From Tupaia tana (Eukaryota; Chordata; Mammalia; Scandentia; Tupaiidae), in NCBI GenBank assembly GCA_026018925.1, contig JAKSZU010000006.1, positions 190,413,449 through 190,477,448 of the forward strand: a stretch of 64,000 nucleotides of DNA, in the 5' to 3' direction. A program made the translations under genes and the position numbers. The notes beneath the pieces were generated by a model. The model was not told the origin of the DNA. It did not search any database and was given only the letters and a program-made list of their open reading frames with translations. Below, piece by piece: positions 1-11,420 of this stretch; position 1 is the stretch's first letter; each line of letters starts with the position of its first letter.

Positions 1-595
1 ATTTCTCTGTTGAGGGAAGCAGACCAATAATACTGAAGAAAACACCTTCAGAAAATTTAGTAAATTTACTCCTAGAAATCCTAGGTACCCAACCATCTAC
101 TTCTTTCAGATTTTATTTCTTTTGTTATGATTTTTTTAAAACTCATGATTGACATTTAACAAAAATGATGTTGAAAATCAAAATATATTCTTTTAAGTGT
201 TATAGGGGAGAATCAAATCCAAACCCCCCTTTTTTCTGTTTTAGGTTCATAGATGATATCCCTATGGCAAAAGATGGATTAACAAGAGAAAAGCACACAA
301 ATGTATTTCATGTAAGCTTTACTTGACAAGGGAGTCTTCACAAATGAAGATCCAAAGAAACAGGGGAACACGTGTGTTTCTATAGGCAGTCATGCAGAGG
401 TATAGTTGGAAAACAAAAGAGTATGATCTAATGGTAATAAACCGGGTAGGACTTAGCAGAGCTTGTTTGTTCAGATTCTTCTTGGCGTCTCTGAGTCTTT
501 GAGAATAAGGATGTTCCTTTCCTCTGGGTATAAGGTGGGCACCTCTGTAATGAAGGTTTATGACCTACTTCAGAAGGTCATATTATTCTTTCTTT
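1..595. other. AT-rich sequence, no feature seen
   Basis: No recognisable repeat or coding signal. The 65-codon frame beginning at 463 runs into a SINE and a CA run, so it is not a gene. Confidence 0.5.
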
Positions 596-719
596 TTTTA
601 AAAAAATATCCATTCACTTATTTTAATTTGACCACACACACACACACAGAGGGAAAGTGAAAAGCAAGCCACCAGGTCCAGGACTTGAACTGTGGTCGGC
701 CACCATGCCACCTGCTTGA
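596..719 (-). repeat. SINE-S (short tRNA-derived SINE)
   Basis: Read on the minus strand this is a tRNA-like head followed directly by a CT-rich 3' part; on the plus strand it shows a CA/GA run, then an inverted B-box region near 680-700, then a CACC-rich 5' end. A CA microsatellite has grown inside the CT-rich part (637-650). Flanks share an ATTCTTTC-type short repeat (near 584 and 722), a plausible TSD. Confidence 0.65.
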
Positions 720-2278
720 TCATTCTTTCATGGCCTTGCTGCAGGAGAGAAGGGCAAAGCGAAGGTGAGAGTGACTTTCCTGATTCTGCTGTTTCCTTAC
801 ATGTCAATGTGTTATATTTTGGGATAGCATGTTCTGGATTTCAAGAGTGTCCAAAATTATAAATCAATGACGAATTGCAACATAGCATTCGAAGTCAATG
901 TAATTGAATTTACTTGTGTATGTCATTACATTGAGTTCTATAACCCAAATCAATATTAAATCCTGGTTTTGAAAACAGCCACTCACTCCCTAAGAATAGT
1001 TGGAGTAAATTTAACTATACAGGCCAATTCTGTCATATAATAGTAAATACGTTTCATAAAGGTCATTGTGACATTACTCTTCCATGAATATATAGCTTGT
1101 GAATTTGGCAAGTCAAAAATATGATCTGACTTTTTCTTACAGAATAAATTTTTTATTGCAATTTTAGTTTCAAGTTCTAAACAAAACTAGAGGGTAGAAA
1201 AGATTAGAAAATAAGTTTTAAAGTACCTAGAATATTTTTAGTGCTTCCTGGGGACTTTAGTAAATTTCTGTGGTCCATCAATTTCCTGACATCCTAGACT
1301 ATTTCATCTCTTTTATTTTTTTCCTTCTCTAGGTCTGAGATATCTCTTCTTGCCTCTTTTCTTTTGTATTTGTAATCTTGATTTCTTTTCCATTTGGAAA
1401 ATGGAAAGAGTCAGAGAGTTATTTTTCAGCACAACATCCACCAGCCAACCTCCATCTGCTTCCATTTACTCCTTATTTTCTTGTAACCAGTGGAAGAAGG
1501 AAGGCCAGGACTCGTACCTACATCCAGGCTTTCCCCTCATTCACGGCCAGCACTTCTAACTTGCTAAAGTATGTTATTTCAATAACTTCTTTGTCATCCA
1601 CTCTCAAATTTTCTTCCTCTACTGCATTAGTCCTAGCCAAACACACACATAAACATACTGAAGTATGTCCAATCTTAAAAACAAGTAATTTATTTTAATA
1701 AAAATCCAATTCACCCTACTTCCCTTTTGCGCTCCCATCCCATTTTTCTTATCCCTTTTACAGAAAAACTCCTCAGCAGTGTTGCCTCCTATTGCTTTCT
1801 CTACTCCTTTCTTTTTATTCTTTCTTTAACCCAGGTAATCAGGTTTTCATCTGCATTACTCTATTGAAACAGCTTTTTATATACTACTTAGTACATTTAT
1901 TCACTTATTCATTTGTGAAAAAAAATTTGAGCACCTACTATATGCCATTATCTCCAAAAACATAGTAAATAAGAACCTTAGAAACATTTTTTTTTCTGGG
2001 AAGGACGTTTAACATTTCTAAAGAGAGCAAACCTGGACAAATTATAGTACACTTTCAGCAAAACTGCACAGAAGATCAAATCTTGCATGCCTCAACTTCC
2101 TGTTTAACAGAGGAGATGAGAAATCCAGTCACTTCAAAATAGACCCAGGATAACTTGATCCATGAATATATGCAAATATGCAGTCCTGCCCTTGTCCCTG
2201 AAAGGCAGGTCTCCTGACCCAGGTCCCATACTGAAGAGATTTACACACCCTGACTCCCTTTACATTAGACAAAGAAGA
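720..2278. other. AT-rich sequence, no feature seen
   Basis: About 1.5 kb with no repeat family I recognise. Short overlapping frames at 1350-1698 have no domain, no codon-use signal and no similarity I know; they look like chance frames. Confidence 0.5.
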
Positions 2279-2532
2279 GACTAGCAGATGGCATAATGGT
2301 TATGTTGCTGGACTCCCGCATGGCTGACCACGGTCCAAGTCCTTGACCTGGTGGCTTGAAACTCAACACTGGGCATGTGTGTGCCTGCTCCAAATCCCAA
2401 GAGGAGAACAGAGGAGAAAGGATTGAGGCATGGCCATCACCCCGGGTGGTCATTTCTCACTTTCAGTCTCTTTGTCTCTGTGTCTCCCAAAAGCGCATGC
2501 ACCCTATAGCAGAAATCTCTCTTAAAAAAAAT
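2279..2532 (+). repeat. SINE-L (diverged copy)
   Basis: tRNA-like head from 2280 (a GGCATAATGG A-box and a GGTCCAAGTCC B-box near 2330), GC-rich body, CT-rich segment, a CCCTATAGCAGAAATCTC tail block, then an A-run. Several substitutions against the young copies make this a middle-aged insertion. Confidence 0.8.
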
Positions 2533-2956
2533 TTAGATAACAAATCTTAATATACAAATTCCTTCCATCAACTTTACATTCATCACAGTCCCAATCTCCA
2601 GGACAGAGCTCTTAAATGCTGAATGACTTCTTAACATTTAGTATTTTACATTATGTAACAGGGCTATTTCATTTTCTGTTTCAAGTACCTTGAATTTATT
2701 GACTACAGAATTCCTTTCTTTCTTTTAATGATCATCTATGACTTTCTCAGAAACACCTTTCTAAACACCTTTTAGAGGCTAGTGTAGAGGGAGAAAGTGA
2801 TTCAGAATTGACTTTGAGCCCTGGTATTCTGCTTCAGGAAGATCATTATTTTCTTTGAATAAAACCAACTTGGTCAGAGAATTTGTGAGGTGGAAAACAG
2901 AGGAGCACTCTGTTTTCCTTTTATTCTTCAGGGTGATGACTTTCATCCATGTGTTT

Positions 2957-3125
2957 AAGAAAGAAAGAAATACAGAAAGAAGAAAAAGAAAAACAAAGGA
3001 AGGAAAGAAGAAAGGAAAAGAGAAGAAAGAGAAAGAAAGAAAAAAATAGTGAAAAGAAAGAAAGAGAGAGAAGGAAAGAAAGAAAGAGACAAAGAGACAA
3101 AGAAAGAAAGAAAGAAAGGAAGGAA

Positions 3126-3186
<61 letters not shown>

Positions 3187-3197
3187 GAAAGAAAAAA

Positions 3198-3271
<74 letters not shown>

Positions 3272-3287
3272 AAAAGAGAGAGAAGAA
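2957..3287. repeat. (GAAA)n polypurine microsatellite
   Basis: About 330 bp of almost pure A/G on the plus strand, mostly tandem GAAA with GGAA variants. The frames on both strands (for example 2921-3292 and 2949-3528) are poly-Lys/Arg/Glu or poly-Ser/Phe translations of the tract and are not genes. Long mirror-symmetric purine tracts can adopt triplex (H-DNA) structure; that is family knowledge, not something seen here. Confidence 0.95.
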
Positions 3288-3540
3288 ATCACTTACCGAA
3301 CTTTTGGTACAGATAGTTTTGCATCCTAAATCTCAAAATAACCTTCTGTATAATCTACTACGGTGTTCACGTTTGTACTCTACCTTCAATACCTGCTTTG
3401 CATTTCCAGTGGTGAAAGCACAGTCAGACATATTCAGGGTTCCTAATACACACATTTTCTTAATTGCATTCCAGAAGTCAAGTCAGCTTGACAAGAATAA
3501 CCCTTTCATCCAGAAGTCTCAGAGCTAGAGCTTTGTCAGA

Positions 3541-3720
3541 ACATTCTTTTATTTATCTATCTATTTATTTTTAAACATCTGATCGCTGTATATCATACTG
3601 CTTGTAAAATTAATTTTCCCAATGTGAATACACAGCAGATTAGTCTAATTAAAGATATTATTATACATGTTATCATCAACAGATAATTTTCCATTTTTGT
3701 GTTCATGTTTATTTTTAAAG
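3541..3720 (-). repeat. L1 3'-end fragment
   Basis: A T-rich start, then a stretch matching the reverse complement of the L1 3' end at 33545-33720, sharing the block around ATCATCAACAGATAAT. It is a 5'-truncated L1 of about 180 bp. Confidence 0.7.
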
Positions 3721-5035
3721 ATTCCAAATTAAAACCACTTGATTAAGGCCAACTGGTTGTCTCTGTTTATTTAGAAAGAACACAGTAGAACCTGCTTTGG
3801 GGAAACACTAATGAACCTAACACATGAATGCAATAAAATGTTTCATGAGCTAGTCAAGTTCTTCTTTAACTAGAACTGTGAATATGAGAAAATAACCAAT
3901 TTAAAATTACAAAGCTCGTAGACTCGTGTAATGTTAGAGCATCATAGCAACAATAACAAAAAACAATAACAATAACAAAAACTCACTATTGATCTCTAGC
4001 TTGGATGGCTGTAGGTAATGTTATCAAAGTTTTTTTTTTTTTTTAATTCTAATCTTTTTCTTAACTTCCTCAAATGAAAATAACTTGAACACTTTATGTA
4101 AAGCAATCTTTAGTAATGTTTAAAACAGGTTTTCTCCTCTCCGGAGTAGTAACAGCCTTGAATCTTTTTAGCTTACCTCTAACAGTTTATGTTGGCAACA
4201 ATGCAATTTCAAACAGCAGATGGTTACTTGCATATCAAAGATCAGGGGTGGGGGGATGAGCGATAATGCCAACTGGGATTGCAGTCCTGGGAAAACTTGC
4301 AAATTTCACCAAGGAATATAGAGATTGAAGGTTTATGAACAATACAGAAAGGAAACGTGAACAGGAGGCAAAACCTCAATACGAAGAAGGAAAGGTTAAT
4401 GTGGCAGGTGGTGTGGGCCTATTACTCTTTCCCAAGGAGAGAGTAAATGCATTTGATAATTTTGTTGCTGCATAATGTGCACATCATCTGAAGAGTACAA
4501 CATGGACACAAAATTCTGTAACGAACCAGGTGGAGCCCCATCACATGTGCACCACTGAGAATATCTTAACACTTAACATTCAGTAGACGCCTCCCCTCAG
4601 CATTACAGTCAAGTCTGTACTTACTTTAGCTTCCCTTTCTTCTCTATAGATCGTAGTGGATTTGTTTTTCTGGTTTATCATGGACTTATATTAATTAAAC
4701 AAACTTACTAATAAATAGATTATGTCCTATGTGTAAATAACATCTAGAACAAATGATACAGGCTGTAGAGTCCACTATATTTCAGTGCAGTGCAGAATAA
4801 TATATACCTCATTTGACTCCTATTTTTTATTTTGTTATTTAATCTCTACTTTTCCTCACCTGTCAATGGTATGATAATAGAACCTGCCTCAGCAATTGCT
4901 TCATTGATTACTCAATGTTATTTTTGGTATTTTAATGGGTGACTACAATTTGCTCTGTGCAGATAACTCAGCAGTTATTTTAGACCCTCCTCTTGCTTTC
5001 ATGATCCCAATTTCTCACACTTTACCTTCCTAGTA
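3721..5035. other. AT-rich sequence, no feature seen
   Basis: Contains a short T-run (4030-4045) and otherwise mixed sequence. No repeat boundary, open frame or motif that I can support. Confidence 0.5.
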
Positions 5036-5039
5036 CAAT

Positions 5040-5288
5040 AGATAAAACTTTAATAATAGTACATGACATTTAAGTGTTTAGCATCAGCCAGGCACTCTTC
5101 TAAGTATTTTACATGTATTAGCACATTTAATTCTCATAGTGATCCTATGATGAAGATACTTACACTGTCTAAAGTATAGAGAAATGAGACCTGTTGTCCT
5201 ACGGCAACATATTAATAGTTAATAGTTGGTACAACTCAGCTTCAGGCCCAGGCTGACTGGTTGCAAGGTCCACACCCACCTTTCCATA
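5040..5288 (-). repeat. MIR SINE (ancient)
   Basis: The block AGGCACTCTTCTAAGTATTT followed by ACATGTATTAGCACATTTAA, a CTATGATGAAG-type segment, and a later region ending in a degenerate B-box (near 5240) matches the reverse complement of the MIR core and tRNA-related head. MIR predates the placental radiation, so the heavy decay is expected. Confidence 0.7.
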
Positions 5289-6000
5289 CAGCCATCAATG
5301 TTTGGTCTCACAGACCCTACTTTATGCCCAGCTCTTTCATTCCACTCCCTAACTCCATTGAGCTTCTTACCTGCTCTCTGACTTGATGATTTCACATGTC
5401 CTCTTGCCCTGTCTTATGTGCTCCTTCATCATCTAATACTACCACTCTATTGGACCTGCCCTTTGAGAGATATTGCGACCTAGGCAGATCTAAGGATCTC
5501 TATTCTCTCATGGAGGGTCTCTGGATATCCAGTCCACAAAGGCAATTATTCCAGACAATGAGTGAATTAGGATAAATGCTCTGAGAAAAGACTTCCTTTA
5601 AAATTAATATTCTTTCTTTTGCTTCTATTTATTAGCTCTTTAGGAGTTATTCTTGATTACTTAGGGCTTAAATGGTTCTTTTTTATATAAAATTTACCAA
5701 TATCTTTGGAATAAACTATTCAGTTCTTTTCATTTGAATATTTTTTTTATTCTTAAAACATTTTTTAGCATTATTCTTTTGAATCTAAACTCTAGTAATC
5801 TTACCCAAAAAAGACACTGCAAATGAAGTAGATAATTAGCATAATAATGCATGTGACCCTCAATTTCTTAAAGCAATTGACATTTAAGAACTAGTAAGAC
5901 AGGTTATCATTAATCTGTAATAATTACTTATAGACGTTTTAGATAAATGCTAATTTAAAAATATCCAGTTTAATGCTATGTGTTGTTTTGAAAAGGGTTC
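5289..6000. other. AT-rich sequence, no feature seen
   Basis: No repeat family recognised; no open frame of note. Confidence 0.5.
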
Positions 6001-6002
6001 TA

Positions 6003-6090
6003 GATACACACACACAGATACACACACACACACACATACACATAGACTTATTATAACAGATTGGCACACACACATAGACACACAAATTTT
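6003..6090. repeat. (CA)n microsatellite, imperfect
   Basis: Interrupted ACACAC/ATACAC runs in two blocks. Confidence 0.85.
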
Positions 6091-6640
6091 ATTTTAGTCC
6101 CTAATGACATAGCTTCTGAGCTAAATTCAGCATCTATGAAAAGATATTTCTTGATTGAATTAGCATACATGCTATGTCATTTCCTAATGAATTTAGGCCC
6201 ACTTTTGAAGGACATCTTTTTATTCCTAAGAATACTGATTACAAACTATGAGATTAGAAAAAGGTCTCAATAATTGTTGAACAAGTGAATGCATGACTCA
6301 ATGGTGGTTTGAAGAGGATTAGGAGAATATTTTCATAGTTTCTCTTGTTTTTCACCCATGTATTTCAGTTGAGAACTGTACAGTGTTTCAAGAGCCGAAT
6401 TCTAGAAATTGAATTAAAAATAGGGGCAAGAGAAAATCTATATGAATAATGGCACTATCCCTCTAACCAATTTTTCTATCCTGGCAGACAGTCTTTCTGC
6501 AGAAAACAATAGTTGCATAGTCATAATAAGGAATATGATGAATGTTGTTTTTTAAAAAATTGTGCTAGAACTACATTGGATTCTGTATTAGTTAGAGACA
6601 TAGAACCAATGCCCTTGTCTCCAGAGACATTGAACCAATA
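6091..6640. other. AT-rich sequence, no feature seen
   Basis: Nothing recognisable. The 70-codon frame at 6061-6273 starts inside the CA run and has no domain. Confidence 0.5.
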
Positions 6641-6644
6641 AAAC

Positions 6645-6708
6645 AACACATATATACATACACATATATAATATATATTTTATATATATAGTATATTATG
6701 TATATAAA
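6645..6708. repeat. AT-rich simple repeat (TATA-type)
   Basis: Runs of ATATATA with scattered C and G. Confidence 0.7.
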
Positions 6709-7027
6709 AATTCTCTCGTTGTCACAGTTCTGCTAGCTGTGGTTTTAGTTACCCACTGTCAATCATGTTCAGAAAACAGATGAGTATAGTACAATAAGAT
6801 ATTTTGAAAAAAATGAATTTATATTCATATAATTTTATGATAGTATGTTGTTATATTTTAAAATTTTATATTAGTTATTATTGTTAATATCTTACTCTAA
6901 TTTATAAATTAAACTTTGTCACATACAGAAAAACATAGTATATGTACACTTTGGTACTATTCATGGTTTTAGTCATTCCCTGGGGATCATAGAACATATC
7001 CTCTGTGTGTGTTTTAATATATGTGTG

Positions 7028-7138
7028 TGTGTGTTCACGGGAAATAAAAATATGAGTTTACTTTGGTGAAAAAACACTTTAAAATTACTGCATAGTGTTT
7101 TTCATAATATATATTTCTATGAACTTTTTGAAGACATG
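7028..7138 (+). mobile_element. Palindromic MITE-like element, type 2, copy 1
   Basis: Shares its core and right end with copies at 19437 and 31058: a TTTACTTTGGTG block (7057), a GCATAGT block, and a right end CCATGAACTTTTTGAAG-like near 7117-7133 that is inverted relative to the expected left end. The left terminus here is degraded. Short length, inverted ends and no coding capacity suggest a nonautonomous DNA transposon. Confidence 0.5.
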
Positions 7139-7334
7139 TTATATATACACACACTATACATACATATACATATATGTATATATGTATACATAGCTGTGTA
7201 CGTGTATATATATGGATATGTACATATACACACATATATATATACATATATGTATATATACACCTATACATGTACATGCACACACACACACACATACACA
7301 CACACATATATATAGAGAGAGAGAGAGAGAGAAA
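7139..7334. repeat. Compound TA/CA/GA microsatellite
   Basis: Mixed TATACA, ACACAC, TATATG and a final GAGA run. The 109-codon minus-strand frame over it is a low-complexity translation. Confidence 0.9.
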
Positions 7335-7766
7335 GAAACCTATTAAGTGAATTGGCTCACTCATACACTTCGGAGTTGACAGATTCTGAAGAGTAACTTG
7401 GTAAACTGGAGACTAAGAGTTGATGGTATAGCTCTACTCTAAAGTCCAATAGGCTTGAGATCAAAAAAGAGTCAATGTTTTAGTTGGCGTTAAAAGATAG
7501 ATAAAACCAATATTATAATTTGAAAACAGAAACGAGGGATCTTCTTATCTACTTAGGAGAAGATTATGTTTTACTCATCTACTAATTTAAACAATAATCT
7601 CATTCAAAACACTGTCAGAGAAACACTAAAAATAATGTTTGACCAAATACCGAGGCACTTCATGGAGTCATCTGATTCATTCAATAAATCATCGCAGATT
7701 CTATAAGAGCACATTTTATGATGAAGGAAGGTTAACATGTGTAGGGTTAGCAAGAAATGAAGTCAT
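7335..7766. other. AT-rich sequence, no feature seen
   Basis: Ordinary sequence between the microsatellite and the mariner element. Confidence 0.5.
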
Positions 7767-8804
7767 TTAGGTTGTTACAAAGGCAACTGTGGTTTTGGAC
7801 TGTGGATTTTAGATCATTATAGCTACACTGAAACGTATCTTTATTTAACCAAAATAAGAACCATTACAATCATATATTTTGCCAAAGAGAAATATGTTTT
7901 TTTTTATTTCTGTAGCATAAGAATCTGTGCTTTGGGTTTCAGCAAACTCTTGGAAACATCTTCTGCATCCTGCTGGTTGTGAAAGAGTTTTCCCTGCAAA
8001 AAGTTATCAAGATGCTTGAAGTGGTAGTTGGTTGGCGAGAGATCCGGCGAATATGGCAGATGAGGCAAAACTTCAACTTTTGAAACATTGGTTGTGTGAT
8101 GTGTGGTCAAGTGTTGTAAAGAAAAATTTGACCATTTCTGTTGACCAATACTGGCTTTAGGAATTACAGTTTTCAGTGCATGTCATTAATTTGCTGAGCA
8201 TACCTCCCAGATGTAATGGTCTTGCTGGGATTTGGAAAACTTTAGTGGATCAAGCCAGCAGAAGACCACTAAACAGTGACAGTGATCACTTTCCTGTGTA
8301 AGTTTGACTTTGGGAAGTGCTTTGGAGCTTCTTCACAGTCCATTCACCGAGCTGGTTGTCCCTATTTGTCTTATAAAATCCACTTTTTATCGCATGTCAT
8401 AATTATATTCAGAAATAGTTCATTATTGTCGTGTAGAACAAGAAATGACACTTTAAAATGATGAGTTTTTGATTTTCTGTCAGGCTCACAAAACTTTTCG
8501 AAACACCACGGCACTGTGTGTTAGCTGTCAGTTCCTGGCCAAATGCATTGTTGATGTTATGAGTTGTGTCTGCTACTTTACTATCCATTTTGAATTCTAA
8601 TAAGAAAACCACTTGAATTTACTTTCTGCCTAACATTATTTTCATAGTCTAAAGTATATATAAAACAAACAATGAGTAAAACAAATGCAAGAAATGATCA
8701 TTAAAATGGTGTATAATATAACCACGTTTATTTAAGAATGGATCCAATAGCAAATAGCAAATTTCTAAAATGCAAAAAGCACAATTACTTCTGCACCAAC
8801 TGTA
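7767..8804 (-). mobile_element. Mariner DNA transposon, Hsmar1-like, defective
   Basis: The left end reads TTAGGTTGTTACAAAGGCAA and the right end is close to its inverse (ACAATTACTTCTGCACCAAC), matching the Hsmar1-type terminal inverted repeat. On the minus strand, 8110-7904 encodes a transposase C-terminal piece with the YSPDLSPTNYHF motif (about 8053-8018), which carries the last catalytic Asp of the mariner D,D34D triad, followed by an FLQGK/HNQQDAE segment. 8594-8510 encodes an N-terminal piece with an ADTTHNINNAFG motif. The element is about 1,040 bp against roughly 1.3 kb for an intact Hsmar1, and stops and frameshifts separate the pieces, so it is dead. The C-terminal piece is annotated separately. 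Confidence 0.85.
7904..8110 (-). pseudogene. Mariner transposase C-terminal remnant
   Basis: A 68-codon open frame inside the mariner element. Residues 19-31 carry PYSPDLSPTNYHF, the signature around the third catalytic Asp of mariner transposases; residues 38-50 resemble the FLQGKxFHNQQDAE block of the Hsmar1/SETMAR group. One Phe of the usual YHFFKHL is missing. The DNA-binding half and the first two catalytic positions are not in this frame, so no function is expected. Confidence 0.8.
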
Positions 8805-8873
8805 TATCAAGCAAATAGAACTTTAACATTTATGAATCAGAAGTTAATAGTATAATATGTAAAACTCTGTATT

Positions 8874-8959
8874 AGAATATGACATCTACATGAGGTAGTA
8901 TGAGCTTACAACAGTGCCTGGCAGTACTATTAGCACTCAATAAATATGGTGCATTATTA
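8874..8959 (+). repeat. MIR-like 3' end
   Basis: ACAGTGCCTGGCAGTACTAT followed by AGCACTCAATAAATATG matches the conserved 3' end shared by MIR and L2 elements. A SINE-L copy has inserted just downstream. Confidence 0.6.
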
Positions 8960-8973
8960 AAATACTAGGATGA

Positions 8974-9227
8974 AGGGACTGAATGGGGTACATTGGTTAA
9001 GGTGCTAGACTTCCATATGGCTGACTGTGGTTCGAGTCTTGGACTTGGTGGCTTCAAACTCACACTGGGCATATGTTTGTGCATACTCAAATTCCCAAGG
9101 AAGAGAATAGAGGAGACAGGATTGTGGTATGGTCATTGCCCCTGGGAGATGGTTTCCTACTTTAACTCTCACTGTGTCTTTGTCTATGTGTGCTGCACAT
9201 GCTTTATGGCCAAAAGAAAAACTTCAA
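8974..9227 (+). repeat. SINE-L (diverged) with TSD
   Basis: tRNA-like head with a clear B-box (GGTTCGAGTC near 9030), body and CT-rich segment, then an A-rich tail. Flanking copies of AAATACTARGATG (8961-8973 and about 9229-9241) are the TSD. Confidence 0.8.
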
Positions 9228-9344
9228 AAAATACTAAGATGTTTCATTATATACTCTTTCCCTTATTCTAATTCTTTTTATAATAGTTTAATATAAATAC
9301 ATATTTCTCAAAAGTTCTCTATTTTTAATGTTAATTACATTTAA

Positions 9345-9613
9345 AAATTTTTTTAGAATTTTTTTAAAATATTTTTTTAACTTTAGGGGACATGTGCTTG
9401 CTAGAGAGACAGAGAAAGAAAGAGAAACAGAAAGCAAGAAATAAACCCTCAGAGAGTATGACTACGCCACAATCCCTTCTCCATTCTCCTCTTGAGATTC
9501 TGGGCATGCACATGCACATACCCCATGTGACTTTCAAGCTACTGCATTTGGGAATCAAACCCCCTTGGGGTTAGCCAAGTGAGAGTCTAGTGCCTCAACC
9601 ACCTGCTGGCCCC
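9345..9613 (-). repeat. SINE-L (diverged) with TSD
   Basis: Inverted order: T-rich tail, GA-rich block, the CACAATCCCTTCTCC body block, then the head ending at CACCTGCTGGCCCC. The flanks share TTAATTACATTT (about 9332 and 9615), the TSD. Confidence 0.8.
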
Positions 9614-9699
9614 ATTAATTACATTTTTATATACTAGATATTGAAAATATCATGTGTGATGTTTCAGGAAGAAGATAAGATTAATAGCTAGCTGCTGCC

Positions 9700-9850
9700 A
9701 AGTCATCTTTTCTATAAAGTAGGTATACAGTACTTATCTCCCATGATTACTGTGAGGACTAACTAGGTTAAAATCTGTCATGTGTATAAAGCCAATAAGC
9801 CAATCCTAGAGCTAATAGAAAATATTTAAGGGTGATGATAATAATAAATA
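9700..9850 (+). repeat. Possible MIR fragment
   Basis: ACAGTACTTATCTCCCATG, then TGTGAGGACTAACTAGGTTA, resembles the MIR/L2 block around a GTGAGGATTAAATGAG consensus. Weak and short. Confidence 0.35.
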
Positions 9851-10340
9851 ATAGTTATGTATTATTTTCCAGTATTATTGGCCACAACACAAACAAATAG
9901 CAGCTACTAAACTTCCTAATGTCCAGCACTTCAACAAGTTTTTTACAGGCCCATCCTATGCAGTTTCAGGTACAGTACAAAGTTCTTTATTTACTTTTAA
10001 GTAAAGAAAGTCTGAAAAGTAGATTGAATTATTAACTTTTTTAAAACTAGATATTGAGGTTTGACAAATCAATTTGGCTGCTTGATAATATGGCTTATCT
10101 CTCTAACCTCAAACTCCACTAAAATTAGAGTAATATAAATGTAACAGATCCATACAAATGGTATAATCAAATGATAGATAACCCTGCTGAAATTATGGCC
10201 CAGAGCCTGATTTTGGAAGATAGAAAGTATCCAAGCAATATATCAGTATGCTCTTATCTCAAATCCTCCTTTCTCTCCTCTCTGCTGCAATGTTAGAACT
10301 GAGGCACTGTAAACCACATTTCACAGAAGTCCTTGCTGGC
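9851..10340. other. AT-rich sequence, no feature seen
   Basis: No repeat boundary or coding signal that I can support. Confidence 0.45.
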
Positions 10341-10412
10341 TGGCTTCCTGTTGGAGTCTATCAGTAGGAGGCACTAGGGTAAGATCGGGAAATAGAAATC
10401 CTATTTAGCTTT

Positions 10413-10541
10413 CTTTATTATTATTATTATTTTTAAATTTGACCAGAGAGACAGGGAGAGAGAGAGAAAGTGAGAAAGCCAGCCACCAGGTCTGGGACTC
10501 AAACCCCAGTGGCTTTAACCACCATGCCACCTGCTGGTCCC
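10413..10541 (-). repeat. SINE-S with 16-bp TSD
   Basis: Inverted short SINE: TTATTA-rich tail, GA-rich block, the AAGCCAGCCACCAGGTCTGG segment, and a head ending CACCTGCTGGTCCC. Flanking AATCCTATTTAGCTTT (10397) and AATCCCATTATGCTTT (10542) are the TSD, which fixes both ends and shows that the short form is a complete insertion. Confidence 0.85.
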
Positions 10542-10994
10542 AATCCCATTATGCTTTGACAAAGATTCTCTTTTTGACCAAACTTCAATCATGCTTTTCT
10601 CAAACTTCTTGCCAACTAAACCACAGCTTTTGGACTTCTGTGCTGTCTAGCATCACTTAGTTTTAGCCAAAAGTCTGCTAAGTTGATTTAACGAGAATTC
10701 CCTACATTTAGTATGTGGCAACCCTGGATATCTGACTCAATTCCTGATCCCTCACCACCCCCTTGTGATGTCAGATCACCCTGGCTTCACTTTATTAAGA
10801 ATTGTGTCAGATTGATCTAGCCAGAATCTTCTGTTACCTTTGATGTTTCTTCTTAGTGATTTTCCATCATTTCCCCTTACACTGTGGCTTATCTACAAAT
10901 TCCAATTTTACGTTGTTATATTTAAAATTGAGCCCAATTCTACTTTAAGGTCTCTATTCCCAATTGTAATAGTTTGAAATAAAATCTGTATTTA

Positions 10995-11075
10995 TTGGGT
11001 TGCCAGAAAAGGGATGATTAGTTTTGCATAGAAAAACGTAGAAAAAATTACTTCATGACTTTCCCAACAACCCAG
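10995..11075. mobile_element. Mariner-type MITE, type 1, copy 1 (81-bp palindrome)
   Basis: The ends TTGGGTTGCCAGAAAA and TTCCCAACAACCCAG are imperfect inverted repeats, and the element is flanked by TA dinucleotides (10993-10994, 11076-11077). The inner arm TTTTGCATAGAAAAAC matches, in reverse, the copy at 43813-43892. TA target site, terminal repeats and tiny size fit a mariner/Tc1 nonautonomous element. The RNA could fold as a hairpin. Confidence 0.75.
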
Positions 11076-11420
11076 TATTAGCTACTACCTAGCTCTGGTT
11101 TGCTCTGTCAGTTTCCCACCCTTCACCCCCACCCTTTAACCTGTTGTTGAAATGCCATCTTTTGGAATGCTCAGAACCAGCTGCCTCATGCCCTTGCGGA
11201 AGTACCAGCAGCAGCCAAAATGTGAGCCCCAGTTCTGTGGGGCCTCTTCTCTGATTTCCATGCTCTGGGAACCCCTTCACTTTTCCTTTGTTCCTTAAGC
11301 CTTAGAGGGGATGCTAGTTACCTCCTCCTGTGCAACCTATTCTTCGGATTACATTTTCTTTGCTTAAAGTAATTTATGTAGTTTCTGTTTCCCCAACTGG
11401 TCCCTGAGTGAACCGTTAAC

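Larger units (their letters stand above)
10340..11420. repeat. Possible ancient interspersed repeat, unclassified
   Basis: The segments 10330-10385 (a GGAGGCACTAG block) and about 11090-11415 (ending TTTCTGTTTCCCCAACTGG...CCTGAGTGAACC) resemble an old mammalian repeat I have seen but cannot name. A SINE-S (10413) and a mariner-type MITE (10995) lie between them. Classification is from memory only. Confidence 0.25.

Noticed and set aside
2921-3528. Long frames of poly-Lys/Arg/Glu (plus) and poly-Ser/Phe/Leu (minus)
   Set aside because: They are translations of the GAAA microsatellite.
6645-6708. Possible promoter TATA boxes
   Set aside because: TATA-like strings are expected in AT-rich simple repeats and have no companion signals.
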